From Nitrososphaerota archaeon (GTDB lineage Archaea; Thermoproteota; Nitrososphaeria; Nitrososphaerales; Nitrosopumilaceae), in the NCBI GenBank assembly GCA_005877205.1, contig VBPL01000041.1:1-64000 (forward strand): a DNA stretch of 64,000 nucleotides, read 5' to 3'. Positions within the stretch are counted from its first letter, which is position 1. Each line of letters starts with the position of its first letter. Made by a program: the position numbers and the translations under genes. Under the pieces are notes generated by a model. It made no database searches and was not told where the DNA came from. It worked only from the letters and a program-made list of their open reading frames with translations. Shown here piece by piece: positions 50,588 to 59,024 of the stretch.

Positions 50588-53077
50588 TCATGAGCCAAAA
50601 TCCTTTCTAGCATTCTCGAGGAATCTTGCATTTATTCTAATTCTCTCTAGTGTCTGTGTAATCTTCATTTCGGTGCCTGGTACGTGATGCTTTGCAAAGA
50701 AACGCTTCACTTCCCTCTCTTTTTCCATATCTGATGCGACTGATATGCTTCCAATTATCCTGTTAAGTAATGGATTACCAACGCCGAACCTTGAAACAAT
50801 TCTCTTCCAGTTCTTTTTAATCCACGGCCATATGAGGTCCTTACCGTATGGATTTGCAACCATCTTTGATATTGGTACAAAAAGATTCTGCGTTCTAACT
50901 TCTTTTGAAAGTGAGAAATCTAATGTTTTTGCAAGAAGTTTTTTGTCTTGGAAATTGGAAAGTGATCCCAAGAATCTCACCTTCTCTTCCTGAGTTTGTG
51001 CTTTGCGGTACATCCAAAGAAACTGTCTGTATGTTTTCAAATCTCCCCGCCATGCTATTATTGAATAAACAGCATTTCGCAAGTCTGGATTTAATGAGCC
51101 TGATTTGATAAAACTTGAAAATCTTGAATCTGACTCTTTCATAATTTCTTCATCATCAAGCTTGCCAAGTGAGCTAATCACCGCACTTCGTAATAATGCA
51201 TAGGTAGATTTTTCACCTTTAGCTGGGTCCCATCCGAGTCTTTCGAATGTCTTTCTGAAGAAATACTGATTGAATTCCTTAACCTCATTCCAAAACTTTT
51301 CTTCTAACATAAGAACATAGAAAAAATTCAAGCTGCTAACTATGTCAGACAACACTGCATAGTCGTCTTCTTCTTCGTAATGTCGGACAAAGTCAAGGTA
51401 CTGTGCAAACGATACCTGACCTGAAAGGCATAATGCGTAAAGATCATGGTGAATGCTCCAACGATCCACATTTGATATTCTCTTTTCTTCAACAAGTATG
51501 CCAAGTGAATCTAAAGTACTTTCATCATACTTGACACGATAGAATCCCTTTTGGCCGTCATTTACTTTAAACCATTCAAAAGTCTTGGGAATAGAAACTG
51601 GTCCTATCATTAATTTGGTAATGACTTTGTGCCCTGTTCTTACAGACAGTGGTATTATCCAATTTCCAGGTCTTAATTTACCATTTCCCTCAAGTAGGAA
51701 TCTTTTTTGAACCATCTTTATCTTGGAATCTGTTACTGTTGCCTCAACTATTGGATAACCTGCCTGCCTTACCCACGTATTCATCATTTGTCTCACTGGT
51801 TGCCGTGATACAGTACCAAGTGAATTCCAAAGATCCTCTGTGGTTGCATTTGCGTACTTGTACTTCTTTAGATAGTTGTGGAGTGCCTTACGGAAGTTTT
51901 CTTCACCTATGAAATTTTCCAGCATCATTAACACACTTCCTCCCTTGTTGTAGCTTATCTCATCGAAGATTTGACGAACATCAGATGGGCTTTTTACATT
52001 GATATCTATTGGATGAGATGACTTTAATGAATCAAGACTAAGACCACCAGTCATCTCTGATATGAGAAACTGATCCCAAAAGTCCCACTCTGGATATAAT
52101 CTGTCTACTGCCTTTGTTGCCATGAATGTTGCAAAACTTTCGTTAAGCCAGAGATCATTCCACCATTTCATAGTAACCAAATTACCGAACCATTGATGAG
52201 CAATCTCATGTGCAGTTACTTCGGCAATGTGTTGCTTTGTTTCTGTCGAGGATATTTTTGGATCATAAAGTAAAACTGTCTCCCGAAAAGTGATGGCACC
52301 CCAGTTTTCCATGGCACCTGACGCAAAATCTGGAATTGCAATCATGTCAAGCTTTGGAAGCGGATATGCGATCTTGAAATAATTTTGAAAATAGGCAAGG
52401 AACTGCTTTGTGAACTCTAATGAAAGTCTTCCCTGTTCTTTCTTTCCTCGTGTTGTAACAATCCTTACAGTTGTTCTTCCTTGCTTGCTTTGTGTGAACT
52501 CAAAGTCACCAACACCAAGATATAGAAGATATGTAGACATTACAGGAGTACGGTCGAATCTATATCGAATCTTGTTGCCAACCCTTTTCTTGTATATGAC
52601 TGGCATGTTTGAAATTGCGCTAAGATTCTTTTCTACTATGAGGGAGACATCAAAGGTTGCCTTAGCCTCAGGCTCGTCCCAACAAGGAAAGGCTCGTCTT
52701 GCGTCTGCAGCTTCAAACTGTGTGGTGGCAAGATATCTCTGTTTTCCCTTGTACTCGTATTTGCTTCTGTAAAAGCCTACTAGCTTGTCGTTCAGTATGC
52801 CAACAAAATCTATCAAAAGATATGCTTTCCCAGATATTTTCTGCGGTAGCCTAATTGTTAGCTTTTCGTTCTTAGCGTCTAATTTTATCTGCGCTGTAAT
52901 GGTTTTTTCATTCCATAATACCTTGCAATCTCTTATCACAAGTTGTGCAGCATTGAGAACTATCTTATCTGTGGGCTTCGATGTTCTGATCACGATCTTC
53001 TCTTTTCCTCTAAACGTGAACTTCTTAAGATCGGGTTCAAATTCTAAATCATAGCTTACCGGAAAAACAGTTTTCAC
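50588..53077 (-). CDS. M1-family zinc aminopeptidase
   Basis: An 829-residue gluzincin of the tricorn-interacting-factor/ERAP type. The substrate loop GAMENWGAITF and zinc site HEIAHQWFGNLVTMKWW followed by NESFATFM (second Glu) are intact. Domains run as N-terminal beta saddle (1-185), catalytic domain (to about 430), beta domain and a C-terminal helical bowl. No signal peptide, so it trims peptides released by the proteasome in the cytosol. Confidence 0.93.
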   Translation of the reverse strand: MKTVFPVSYDLEFEPDLKKFTFRGKEKIVIRTSKPTDKIVLNAAQLVIRDCKVLWNEKTITAQIKLDAKNEKLTIRLPQKISGKAYLLIDFVGILNDKLVGFYRSKYEYKGKQRYLATTQFEAADARRAFPCWDEPEAKATFDVSLIVEKNLSAISNMPVIYKKRVGNKIRYRFDRTPVMSTYLLYLGVGDFEFTQSKQGRTTVRIVTTRGKKEQGRLSLEFTKQFLAYFQNYFKIAYPLPKLDMIAIPDFASGAMENWGAITFRETVLLYDPKISSTETKQHIAEVTAHEIAHQWFGNLVTMKWWNDLWLNESFATFMATKAVDRLYPEWDFWDQFLISEMTGGLSLDSLKSSHPIDINVKSPSDVRQIFDEISYNKGGSVLMMLENFIGEENFRKALHNYLKKYKYANATTEDLWNSLGTVSRQPVRQMMNTWVRQAGYPIVEATVTDSKIKMVQKRFLLEGNGKLRPGNWIIPLSVRTGHKVITKLMIGPVSIPKTFEWFKVNDGQKGFYRVKYDESTLDSLGILVEEKRISNVDRWSIHHDLYALCLSGQVSFAQYLDFVRHYEEEDDYAVLSDIVSSLNFFYVLMLEEKFWNEVKEFNQYFFRKTFERLGWDPAKGEKSTYALLRSAVISSLGKLDDEEIMKESDSRFSSFIKSGSLNPDLRNAVYSIIAWRGDLKTYRQFLWMYRKAQTQEEKVRFLGSLSNFQDKKLLAKTLDFSLSKEVRTQNLFVPISKMVANPYGKDLIWPWIKKNWKRIVSRFGVGNPLLNRIIGSISVASDMEKEREVKRFFAKHHVPGTEMKITQTLERIRINARFLENARKDFGS

Positions 53078-53150
53078 AAGAATCAGGTTCTAAAAGACAA
53101 GTAATATACCTTAAGACTTTTAGGTGCCTTCAGTTTTATCATCGTAATCT

Positions 53151-53318
53151 ATGGAATTCAAGGAATTGTATTGTTATTCATGTAAAAAGTCCTTGGGCAG
53201 GTACAATACTAGATATTTCACCGATGCGTATCTGAATGACATAATAATGAAAAACCACATTTTGTGTGTCCGTCAAGGACACGGAATCATGATTCGAAGG
53301 CATTCAGGCAAATCATAA
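53151..53318 (+). CDS. Small Cys-containing protein, possible zinc ribbon
   Basis: A 55-residue frame starts with MEFKELYCYSCKKSLGRYN, a CxxC knuckle, and has a lone Cys and a GHG later (ILCVRQGHG). The body looks like a small metal-binding protein. It stands alone between the aminopeptidase and DedA genes. The arrangement (three Cys plus His) could hold zinc. Family not recognised. Confidence 0.5.
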   Translation: MEFKELYCYSCKKSLGRYNTRYFTDAYLNDIIMKNHILCVRQGHGIMIRRHSGKS

Positions 53319-53366
53319 TCATACCGTAACCTATTTGCATCTTTTTTGTCTATAAACTCTTGAAAC

Positions 53367-53864
53367 CTATGGAAGAATGTGAAGTAAAGACTGGAGAACC
53401 CAACTACTGAGAAAGACTATGGCAATTGCCTTTATCGTCTTTCCTGCGACCATTGCAATTGTGAACTTTCTTATGTCATACCTCTGTGTCCCTGCTACAA
53501 TTGATGCAACGTCTCCAATAATTGGCATCCATGGGGAGAAGAAAATTACTACCGCCCAACCATATTTGTTCATCATGGATACACTTTTTCTTTCGTACTT
53601 TTTTTCCGGCGTTTTGCGTAGTCTCTTTAATAATTTTACGTTATAACCGATGTAATATGCGATAAAACCACCTATGATTGAACCTATGTTTAACACAAGA
53701 AAGACATCGAAGGGGTTTATGCCACCCAAGAGCAGGGCTGAAGTTGTTGCTTCTGTGGGTATAGGAATAAATGAAGAAAACATTCCGTTGAAAAAGAGAC
53801 CTATCAAACCATATTTTATAAAAAAAGTATTGTGAACTATTGCATCTATGGTCGGACTTAACAT
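53367..53864 (-). CDS. DedA/VTT-domain membrane protein
   Basis: A 165-residue protein of the SNARE-associated/DedA family. ALLLGGINPFDVFLVLNIGS and IGGFIAYYIGYNVK with the later FFSPWMPIIGDVASIVAG fit the VTT domain. It has about four to five membrane segments. DedA proteins act in lipid carrier or phospholipid flipping. It is a little shorter than bacterial DedA. Confidence 0.75.
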   Translation of the reverse strand: MLSPTIDAIVHNTFFIKYGLIGLFFNGMFSSFIPIPTEATTSALLLGGINPFDVFLVLNIGSIIGGFIAYYIGYNVKLLKRLRKTPEKKYERKSVSMMNKYGWAVVIFFSPWMPIIGDVASIVAGTQRYDIRKFTIAMVAGKTIKAIAIVFLSSWVLQSLLHILP

Positions 53865-53876
53865 TGTTTCAGATTC

Positions 53877-54113
53877 CTACAAGCTTGTTTTAAATGAATT
53901 GCCATATTTTACATCGTAATCATAAATTGCAATGGAAATCTGTTTGAGCAGCTTTGTTTTCGACTTTTGCGCCTTTGTATCATGGCTATAGTCCTTTTGT
54001 TCAAGGAGATATTGTAGACGTTCAAGCTCTATTCTGGACAATGTCTTGATGCCTTTTTGAGAAACAATATTCAAAAGTCTAAGCCTCTCAAGATCATCGC
54101 TTTTGTCTGACAC
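53877..54113 (-). CDS. Small charged helical protein
   Basis: A 78-residue protein beginning SDKSDDLERLRLLNIVSQK after its GTG start; a long helical, Lys-rich middle follows. I chose the GTG at 54113 since it lies about 24 bases from a TATA element, in place of an ATG 60 bases upstream beyond the promoter. No known family. Confidence 0.5.
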   Translation of the reverse strand: MSDKSDDLERLRLLNIVSQKGIKTLSRIELERLQYLLEQKDYSHDTKAQKSKTKLLKQISIAIYDYDVKYGNSFKTSL

Positions 54114-54131
54114 CAAGAGAAATCTCCAATG

Positions 54132-54142
54132 TTTAATATTTA
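54132..54142. promoter_or_regulatory. Shared palindromic TATA element for divergent genes
   Basis: TTTAATATTTA reads nearly the same on both strands. It is about 26 bases from the plus-strand GTG at 54163 and about 24 from the minus-strand GTG at 54113, the spacing of leaderless starts in both directions. Confidence 0.45.
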
Positions 54143-54162
54143 TCTTGTATGAAAAGTGTATA

Positions 54163-54372
54163 GTGTTATACAAGGTTTCTGTTTCGTTTCATAGAGACTT
54201 TATTAAAATCAAAGATGATCATATTGAAATTGGTGTAATGGCAAAGCCACTAAAAGGCAAGGCAAACTCTGAGATAATTAAAAGAATTGCAAAGCATTTT
54301 GGCATCTCGCGCTCAAGCGTTAGAATAGTGAGAGGCGAAAAATCAAGAAACAAGGTGGTAGAGGTAATATAG
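54163..54372 (+). CDS. DUF167/YggU-family protein
   Basis: A 69-residue protein with the DUF167 signature AKPLKGKANSEIIKRIAKHF and the closing RIVRGEKSRNKVVEV. The fold is a small alpha/beta domain of uncertain function. The GTG start at 54163 gives the family's usual length; the frame remains open 60 bases upstream but that part is unlike the family. Confidence 0.85.
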   Translation: MLYKVSVSFHRDFIKIKDDHIEIGVMAKPLKGKANSEIIKRIAKHFGISRSSVRIVRGEKSRNKVVEVI

Positions 54373-54413
54373 TGCCCCAAAAACCCTAAAAAATGGGATA
54401 AACCAAAATTATT

Positions 54414-54818
54414 TTGTTGAAAAATTTTGTGACCGTGGTAATTCTGGCAGGAATTGTATTATCATACATTCCACCTGTAGCTTACTCAGATCTTTCCGAC
54501 AAAAATTCAGTCACCCTGAAAAATGGTGTCTGGGAAACCAACGTTGGTAAGCAGGTGCAAATCGAGGCCGATGTTACAAATGGACAGGATAGGACACAGC
54601 CCTTTGCATATATTGTCCAGGTCCAGAACCAGGATGGTGTGGTGGTATCATTATCATGGCTTACAGGTACGCTTGATGCTGGTCAGTCTCTTAGTCCAGC
54701 TCAATCCTGGATTCCAACATCTTCTGGAGTATATACCGCACAAATCTTTGTCTGGGCTGGAATAGATAATCCCGATGCATTATCTCCACCACTTGCAATG
54801 AAAATCACAGTAACATAG
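54414..54818 (+). CDS. Secreted single-domain beta protein
   Basis: A 134-residue protein with an export signal (FVTVVILAGIVLSYIPPVAYS) and one Ig-like or CARDB-like beta domain (VQIEADVTNGQDRTQPFAYI, GQSLSPAQSWIPTSSGVYTA). No C-terminal anchor, so it is released or held by others. Function unknown. Confidence 0.6.
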   Translation: MLKNFVTVVILAGIVLSYIPPVAYSDLSDKNSVTLKNGVWETNVGKQVQIEADVTNGQDRTQPFAYIVQVQNQDGVVVSLSWLTGTLDAGQSLSPAQSWIPTSSGVYTAQIFVWAGIDNPDALSPPLAMKITVT

Positions 54819-54857
54819 TTCAGCATCCATTATAATTTAGAAAAATAGCCAAAGTTC

Positions 54858-55196
54858 GTGAATCGAAGAAAAGTAATAATGACTGGTATTTTTCTTGCCG
54901 CAGCCTCGGCTTTGGCATTCTACTTTGTCGGTTCTCCGTTTCTTAATCAAAATGACCAAGCAGAAAATCCTTTTTCCAATCTTAGTCAAAGCCCAGAATC
55001 AGTCAGTACAACGCAAAACGACATAGACACATGCATATCAAATCCTACATCTGATTGTGATCAGGAAATGCAGCAGATATCAAAATTCTGTGAACAAAAT
55101 AAAGATCAAAATATTCCATATTGCTCAGACCCGCGAGTACAAATGTATCTTGATCAAAGAGGTCTGTCTAGGGCAACAATCAACGAAGGTAAATGA
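54858..55196 (+). CDS. Secreted or anchored protein with four cysteines
   Basis: A 112-residue protein with an N-terminal hydrophobic segment (GIFLAAASALAFYFVGSPF) and an outside part carrying four Cys (DTCISNPTSDCDQEMQ, FCEQNKDQNIPYCSD), possibly two disulfides. GTG start. Directly adjoins the convergent gene end. Confidence 0.55.
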   Translation: MNRRKVIMTGIFLAAASALAFYFVGSPFLNQNDQAENPFSNLSQSPESVSTTQNDIDTCISNPTSDCDQEMQQISKFCEQNKDQNIPYCSDPRVQMYLDQRGLSRATINEGK

Positions 55197-55610
55197 TTAT
55201 TTTTCAGCTTCTTTTAGAAAGTCTGTCATATTTTTACGCACAAGAGGAATTACTTTTTTCGTTATAATTTCATGAAAATTATCTGCATCCGAATCAAATG
55301 AAAGCAACAATACATGAGAAAGCCTGCTGTTTTCATCGGCAATAGGTATTGTAGCTCTTATCAACTTGGTATAGTGGGAGCTTGCGTACGAGATTTTGCC
55401 AAGCAGATATTCCCATCTTAATCTAGTGTATTGTCTTGTAGCTGCGGTTATGGCATATTGTGCCCTTTCTTCTGGAGTTAACAGCGGCTTGAGGCCAGTT
55501 CTTTCGGCTGTACCTTCAAGCTTACCGTCCCCATCAGCTATTCCTGCGAACCTTATCTTAGGGTCTAAGGCGGTGACACTTTTACAAAAGTCTTCAAAGA
55601 ACTTTTTCAT
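55197..55610 (-). CDS. Uncharacterised soluble protein, alpha/beta
   Basis: A 137-residue protein with an alternating helix/strand pattern (DPKIRFAGIADGDGKLEGTA, SRLSHVLLLSFDSDADNF). Order and length recall roadblock/profilin-like folds, though I cannot prove it. Similar proteins are common in ammonia-oxidising archaea as I recall. No catalytic motif. Confidence 0.5.
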   Translation of the reverse strand: MKKFFEDFCKSVTALDPKIRFAGIADGDGKLEGTAERTGLKPLLTPEERAQYAITAATRQYTRLRWEYLLGKISYASSHYTKLIRATIPIADENSRLSHVLLLSFDSDADNFHEIITKKVIPLVRKNMTDFLKEAEK

Positions 55611-55713
55611 TCAATAGGGGTAAAATTCGAAGCTATATTTGTTTTCTGGATATGTGAGTCATTTGCAAACTATTTTGATTATATGGTTATCTATTGATGC
55701 GACATAACGATCT

Positions 55714-55923
55714 TTAAGTGTCCTGAGATGCACGTCGTGGTTTTGTCTTTTGAAATAGAAAATTGCATAACAACATGAAGGCAACCCATATTCCGAGAAA
55801 TAAAACGGGAGTCAAGTAGCCAAAACATTCATGGCATATGAATTTGTTAACAAGAAATACTATAACTCCTCCAACAAAAACTCCTATAGCGTATTCAAGA
55901 AACCTCCACCAAAAATATTTCAT
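55714..55923 (-). CDS. Small two-helix membrane protein
   Basis: A 69-residue protein with two hydrophobic helices (YAIGVFVGGVIVFLVNKF, VLFLGIWVAFMLLCNFLF) and a basic C-terminus. A CHEC motif lies between them. No family known. Confidence 0.5.
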   Translation of the reverse strand: MKYFWWRFLEYAIGVFVGGVIVFLVNKFICHECFGYLTPVLFLGIWVAFMLLCNFLFQKTKPRRASQDT

Positions 55924-56060
55924 TGAGTGGGTTTACCATGTCCGAAATATAAGACTGATTCTTATCTGTACTAGACTTAAAGCTGGAGATTCATAAAACA
56001 AGATTCAATGAACAGAGAAAAAACAACTCATAAATGCACGTTTGAATTGATGACAAGATT

Positions 56061-56537
56061 ATGGTTCTAAAACCAAAGAGTCCAGAGGAATCAAAGGCAG
56101 AGATGACAGTCAGAATGTTTCCGTCTGAGGCCAACCCTGCTGGCAACGTATTTGGTGGGGAGATTCTAAAGCAAATTGACCTCATTTCAGGACTCGTGGC
56201 ACAAAGACATGCAAGAACCAATACAGTAACAGCTTCCATTGACAGAGTTAACTTCCTCAAGCCCGTTTATGTCGGAAATGCTTTGATTCTCAGCGCAAGG
56301 CTAACCTATGTTCATAGGTCATCGATGGAGATTGAGATTCGAGTAGAAGCAGAGGACCTGATTACTGGGATTAAAACTCTCACAAATACTGCGTATGTGA
56401 CAGCAGTAGCACTTGATAATGACGGAAAAACTGCCGGAGTACCACCACTGCTTATTGAAACAGAAGACGACAAAGCAAGATTTACGGAAGGAGAGCAGCG
56501 AATGATCCAAAGACTGAAAGAACGAAAAAAGAATTAG
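56061..56537 (+). CDS. Acyl-CoA thioesterase (hotdog fold)
   Basis: A 158-residue protein of the YciA/BFIT class. MFPSEANPAGNVFGGEILKQ and IDLISGLVAQRHA contain the catalytic Asp/Asn region, and VTASIDRVNFLKPVYVGNAL is typical. It hydrolyses acyl-CoA thioesters and could keep CoA pools free. One copy of the domain only. Confidence 0.88.
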   Translation: MVLKPKSPEESKAEMTVRMFPSEANPAGNVFGGEILKQIDLISGLVAQRHARTNTVTASIDRVNFLKPVYVGNALILSARLTYVHRSSMEIEIRVEAEDLITGIKTLTNTAYVTAVALDNDGKTAGVPPLLIETEDDKARFTEGEQRMIQRLKERKKN

Positions 56538-56543
56538 TGATTT

Positions 56544-57302
56544 TTATCTGCAGTCGTAAGAACCAGGAGGACCTTCTTTTACAATTCGTTGGAAATCTTG
56601 TACTGAATATTCTTTGTTAACTGAATAGGGAATGATTCCAAAGATTGGTGCATTTACTTTCGTGGCTATGCTAGCTTGAGTTGGGTCAAACGTAGTATTC
56701 TCATTGCGAAACTTGGCAAGGGCATCTCTGTTTAGGCTAAAGACTCCATCTAGTATCATAGATGACTTTGGAGAGATAGTGCTGCCGGAAATGGTAGCCT
56801 TTTCTATAGTGTCAGACTTGTAAAACGCAGTTATTTCGTATGTGTTAAAACTTACAGGAAAATATGATGGGTTACATGCGTCAGCTTTGATGCCAAGCTC
56901 GGTATCAGAAATTATAGTTTGACTACCACTGTGAGGTCTGAACTGGAGCGCATTTACTGCGTACACATCCAGTCCCAAATATGCTACTACTACCACTGCA
57001 ACAACGATTGCAGCTATGGCAATTCTCTTAGATTTGGCTCTTGTTTCTGGGTAGGTTTCTGACTTGTTTTGTGAATTATCAAAACTTGGGCTGGTTGGTA
57101 AAATGGAATTGTCTGCAGACTCTGCAATAATGGCATCTATCCGTTCTGTGTTAGCTGGAGTAAGGCTACCAATATACTCCTGGTCAGAGGAATCAAGTGG
57201 ATTTCCACTTTGTAATCTCTCAAGAATTTGCCTAAGTCTTCCCTCATCGCCTTTTCCAGAATTAATAAGATCCTGTATCTGTTTTATTAGATCCTCTGAC
57301 AT
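56544..57302 (-). CDS. Membrane protein with N-terminal module and LEA14-like domain
   Basis: A 252-residue protein: residues 1-50 are the module shared with the genes at 48.0 and 60.5 kb (SEDLIKQIQDLINSGKGDEG, GNPLDSSDQEYIGSL), a membrane helix at about 92-112 (AIAAIVVAVVVVAYLGLDVY) and an outside domain with NPSYFPVSFNTYEITAFY and ISGSTISPKSSMILDGVF, like LEA14/water-stress domains. It ends near a QDFQRIVK segment. Exported C-terminus expected. Confidence 0.65.
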   Translation of the reverse strand: MSEDLIKQIQDLINSGKGDEGRLRQILERLQSGNPLDSSDQEYIGSLTPANTERIDAIIAESADNSILPTSPSFDNSQNKSETYPETRAKSKRIAIAAIVVAVVVVAYLGLDVYAVNALQFRPHSGSQTIISDTELGIKADACNPSYFPVSFNTYEITAFYKSDTIEKATISGSTISPKSSMILDGVFSLNRDALAKFRNENTTFDPTQASIATKVNAPIFGIIPYSVNKEYSVQDFQRIVKEGPPGSYDCR

Positions 57303-57342
57303 TCTCTTGAAGACAGTCTAACTTAATTTAAAGTAACTCTAG

Positions 57343-57480
57343 CATGATACAATTTTAATCCTTGAGAGATACCAAAAAATCTGGAAAGCGAAAACTTATG
57401 GGATTTATGGCAACGGGAAAGATAGGAAAGAGAATATAGATGAAGTAAAGGAGTTTGCCAAAGTAGTAGAGAGCTCTTGA
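57343..57480 (+). pseudogene. Possible gene remnant (C-terminal coding-like fragment)
   Basis: A frame of about 45 codons has coding-like composition (YQKIWKAKTYGIYGNGKD, EVKEFAKVVESS) and ends in TGA but contains no ATG, GTG or TTG start after the preceding stop. It may be the tail of a decayed gene or chance. Confidence 0.25.
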
Positions 57481-57527
57481 TTAAGTTCTAACCAATCCAT
57501 ATTTAGCTCTATGCAGTTAGTTACCAT

Positions 57528-57707
57528 ATGACCTCAATCAAATCTATTGTCAAAGCATTTGCTCTTGTAGTAAGTGGTGTGGCAATAGTAGTAGTAGGAG
57601 GTTTTATGATGGGCGCCATAGCAAGATTGTGGTTGCCAAAAGAGCAAAAAAATCAGGGAAAGCTCAGATCTGAAGATGACGCAGACGATAGCGGAAAAAC
57701 AGATTAA
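57528..57707 (+). CDS. Single-helix small membrane protein
   Basis: A 59-residue protein with one long hydrophobic segment (residues 8-32, including VVSGVAIVVVGGFMMGAIA) followed by a charged acidic tail. ATG start. Too short for ordinary ORF calling. Function unknown. Confidence 0.5.
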   Translation: MTSIKSIVKAFALVVSGVAIVVVGGFMMGAIARLWLPKEQKNQGKLRSEDDADDSGKTD

Positions 57708-57738
57708 TATAAAACTCGTAAGTTTTGTATAATGAAAA

Positions 57739-58407
57739 ATGTCTCATTCAAATGAAACGTTTTCTGTATTGGATCCCCATGCAAAACTAAAGTCAATCAA
57801 GTATTTTACGCCTGCAAGAACCATTGAAGAAGCAAACTCCTTGATTTCCAAAGTCGATGAAATTATTGAAAACTATATCAAAACTCTTATTCCATGGAAA
57901 AAAGAAAATGATACAATTCAACATGCAAGCGATTCTCTCTGGGATCTGGCAAGAATTGCTGCAACAAAGGAAGGTAAGAACAATACTTGGGATTTTGCAT
58001 GGGATCTTGCTTGGAAAGAAGCAAGCAATTCTACTCGTGATAACTATGGTTGGTACGGTGGAAGTTACATATCAGGAGAGAGCGCACGGGATGCTGCAAG
58101 GGACGCGGCAAAATATGCGGCAAGATACATGGCATTTGAGAGCGCAAAGAACAAGCTTAACAATATCAATCCGTTTGAGCATGTCATAGAACTTTATTGG
58201 ATGGGACTCAAACCAACATATTTTAGAAAGGTAGGCGAACAAGAAAAATTCGTGATAGACTTTCCAATTAAAATGGGAGCCAAATTGTCACTTGGCTGTT
58301 ATGTTCATGGTGATAAACAGATTTTATTCACGCATGAATGGAAGGAATACTGCACGAATCTAAAGCCAGTTACAGAGAAAGAAACACAGTCAAGAACTCT
58401 AGGATAA
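57739..58407 (+). CDS. Uncharacterised protein with Ala/Asp/Trp helical repeats
   Basis: A 222-residue soluble protein. The middle (about 67-136) is made of Ala-rich helices with repeated WDLA/WDFAWDLAWKEA and ARDAARDAAKYAARY elements. The last 60 residues look like a small beta domain (EKFVIDFPIKMGAKLSLGCY). I do not recognise a family; such Ala/Asp repeats occur in several hypothetical bacterial and archaeal proteins. Confidence 0.6.
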   Translation: MSHSNETFSVLDPHAKLKSIKYFTPARTIEEANSLISKVDEIIENYIKTLIPWKKENDTIQHASDSLWDLARIAATKEGKNNTWDFAWDLAWKEASNSTRDNYGWYGGSYISGESARDAARDAAKYAARYMAFESAKNKLNNINPFEHVIELYWMGLKPTYFRKVGEQEKFVIDFPIKMGAKLSLGCYVHGDKQILFTHEWKEYCTNLKPVTEKETQSRTLG

Positions 58408-58449
58408 TCTGCACAGAACTTAAGTATCAGAATTTGCTATTGATTAGCC

Positions 58450-58572
58450 ATGTGCGAAATGATTGATGAGATAGAAATTGAGCATCTTCGAATGGCATTG
58501 GCTAGAGCAAGAAAAGAACAGCGAGAAGAGCCAGTAAAAGAAGAAGAACCGCTAGTCACCGCAGCTCAATGA
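58450..58572 (+). CDS. Candidate 40-residue acidic/basic small protein
   Basis: A short ATG frame (MCEMIDEIEIEHLRMALARA and a Glu/Lys-rich end) that looks like a single charged helix. It follows the previous gene by 42 bases and has good coding-like composition. Too short for family assignment. Confidence 0.4.
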   Translation: MCEMIDEIEIEHLRMALARARKEQREEPVKEEEPLVTAAQ

Positions 58573-58573
58573 T

Positions 58574-58828
58574 CTAGTACTTCCACTCATCAGTAACGTT
58601 GTTCCACCAGGAACGATAAGATTTGGCGTCCTTCTGAATTTCTTCTCTTATCCTATTTTCTATAGAAAAATACATGTTTTCCATCGCATCTACTCCACCG
58701 TCAGAGTAAAGTTCCCTGCCTATCTCAGCAACTCTTTGTCTCTGGCTCTCATAATCTTGAGAGTTTGGTCCATTTTGGATACAATATGTCAACAGATCAT
58801 ACAATTCTTCTTCAAGATATGCGTCCAA
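58574..58828 (-). CDS. Small helical protein of unknown function
   Basis: An 84-residue acidic helical protein with LYDLLTYCIQNGPNSQDYES and a C-terminal SYRSWWNNVTDEWKY. TTG start. It ends one base from the preceding convergent small gene. No family. Confidence 0.5.
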   Translation of the reverse strand: MDAYLEEELYDLLTYCIQNGPNSQDYESQRQRVAEIGRELYSDGGVDAMENMYFSIENRIREEIQKDAKSYRSWWNNVTDEWKY

Positions 58829-59024
58829 TCTATCGTAGAAAATATTTAGAAGCTATAAAAATATTCAACTACATTTTACAAAATCTGGATGTAAACTAGT
58901 ACAAAAACCAGTCTATTCTGGGAGTAGACAAGAAATTGGGCATTTTTCTATTTTAATGCTTGGTAAATTAGTTTGTGTCTTATCTGCACACATTGAATTC
59001 CTTAACCTACAGTCTAGTCCCTCC

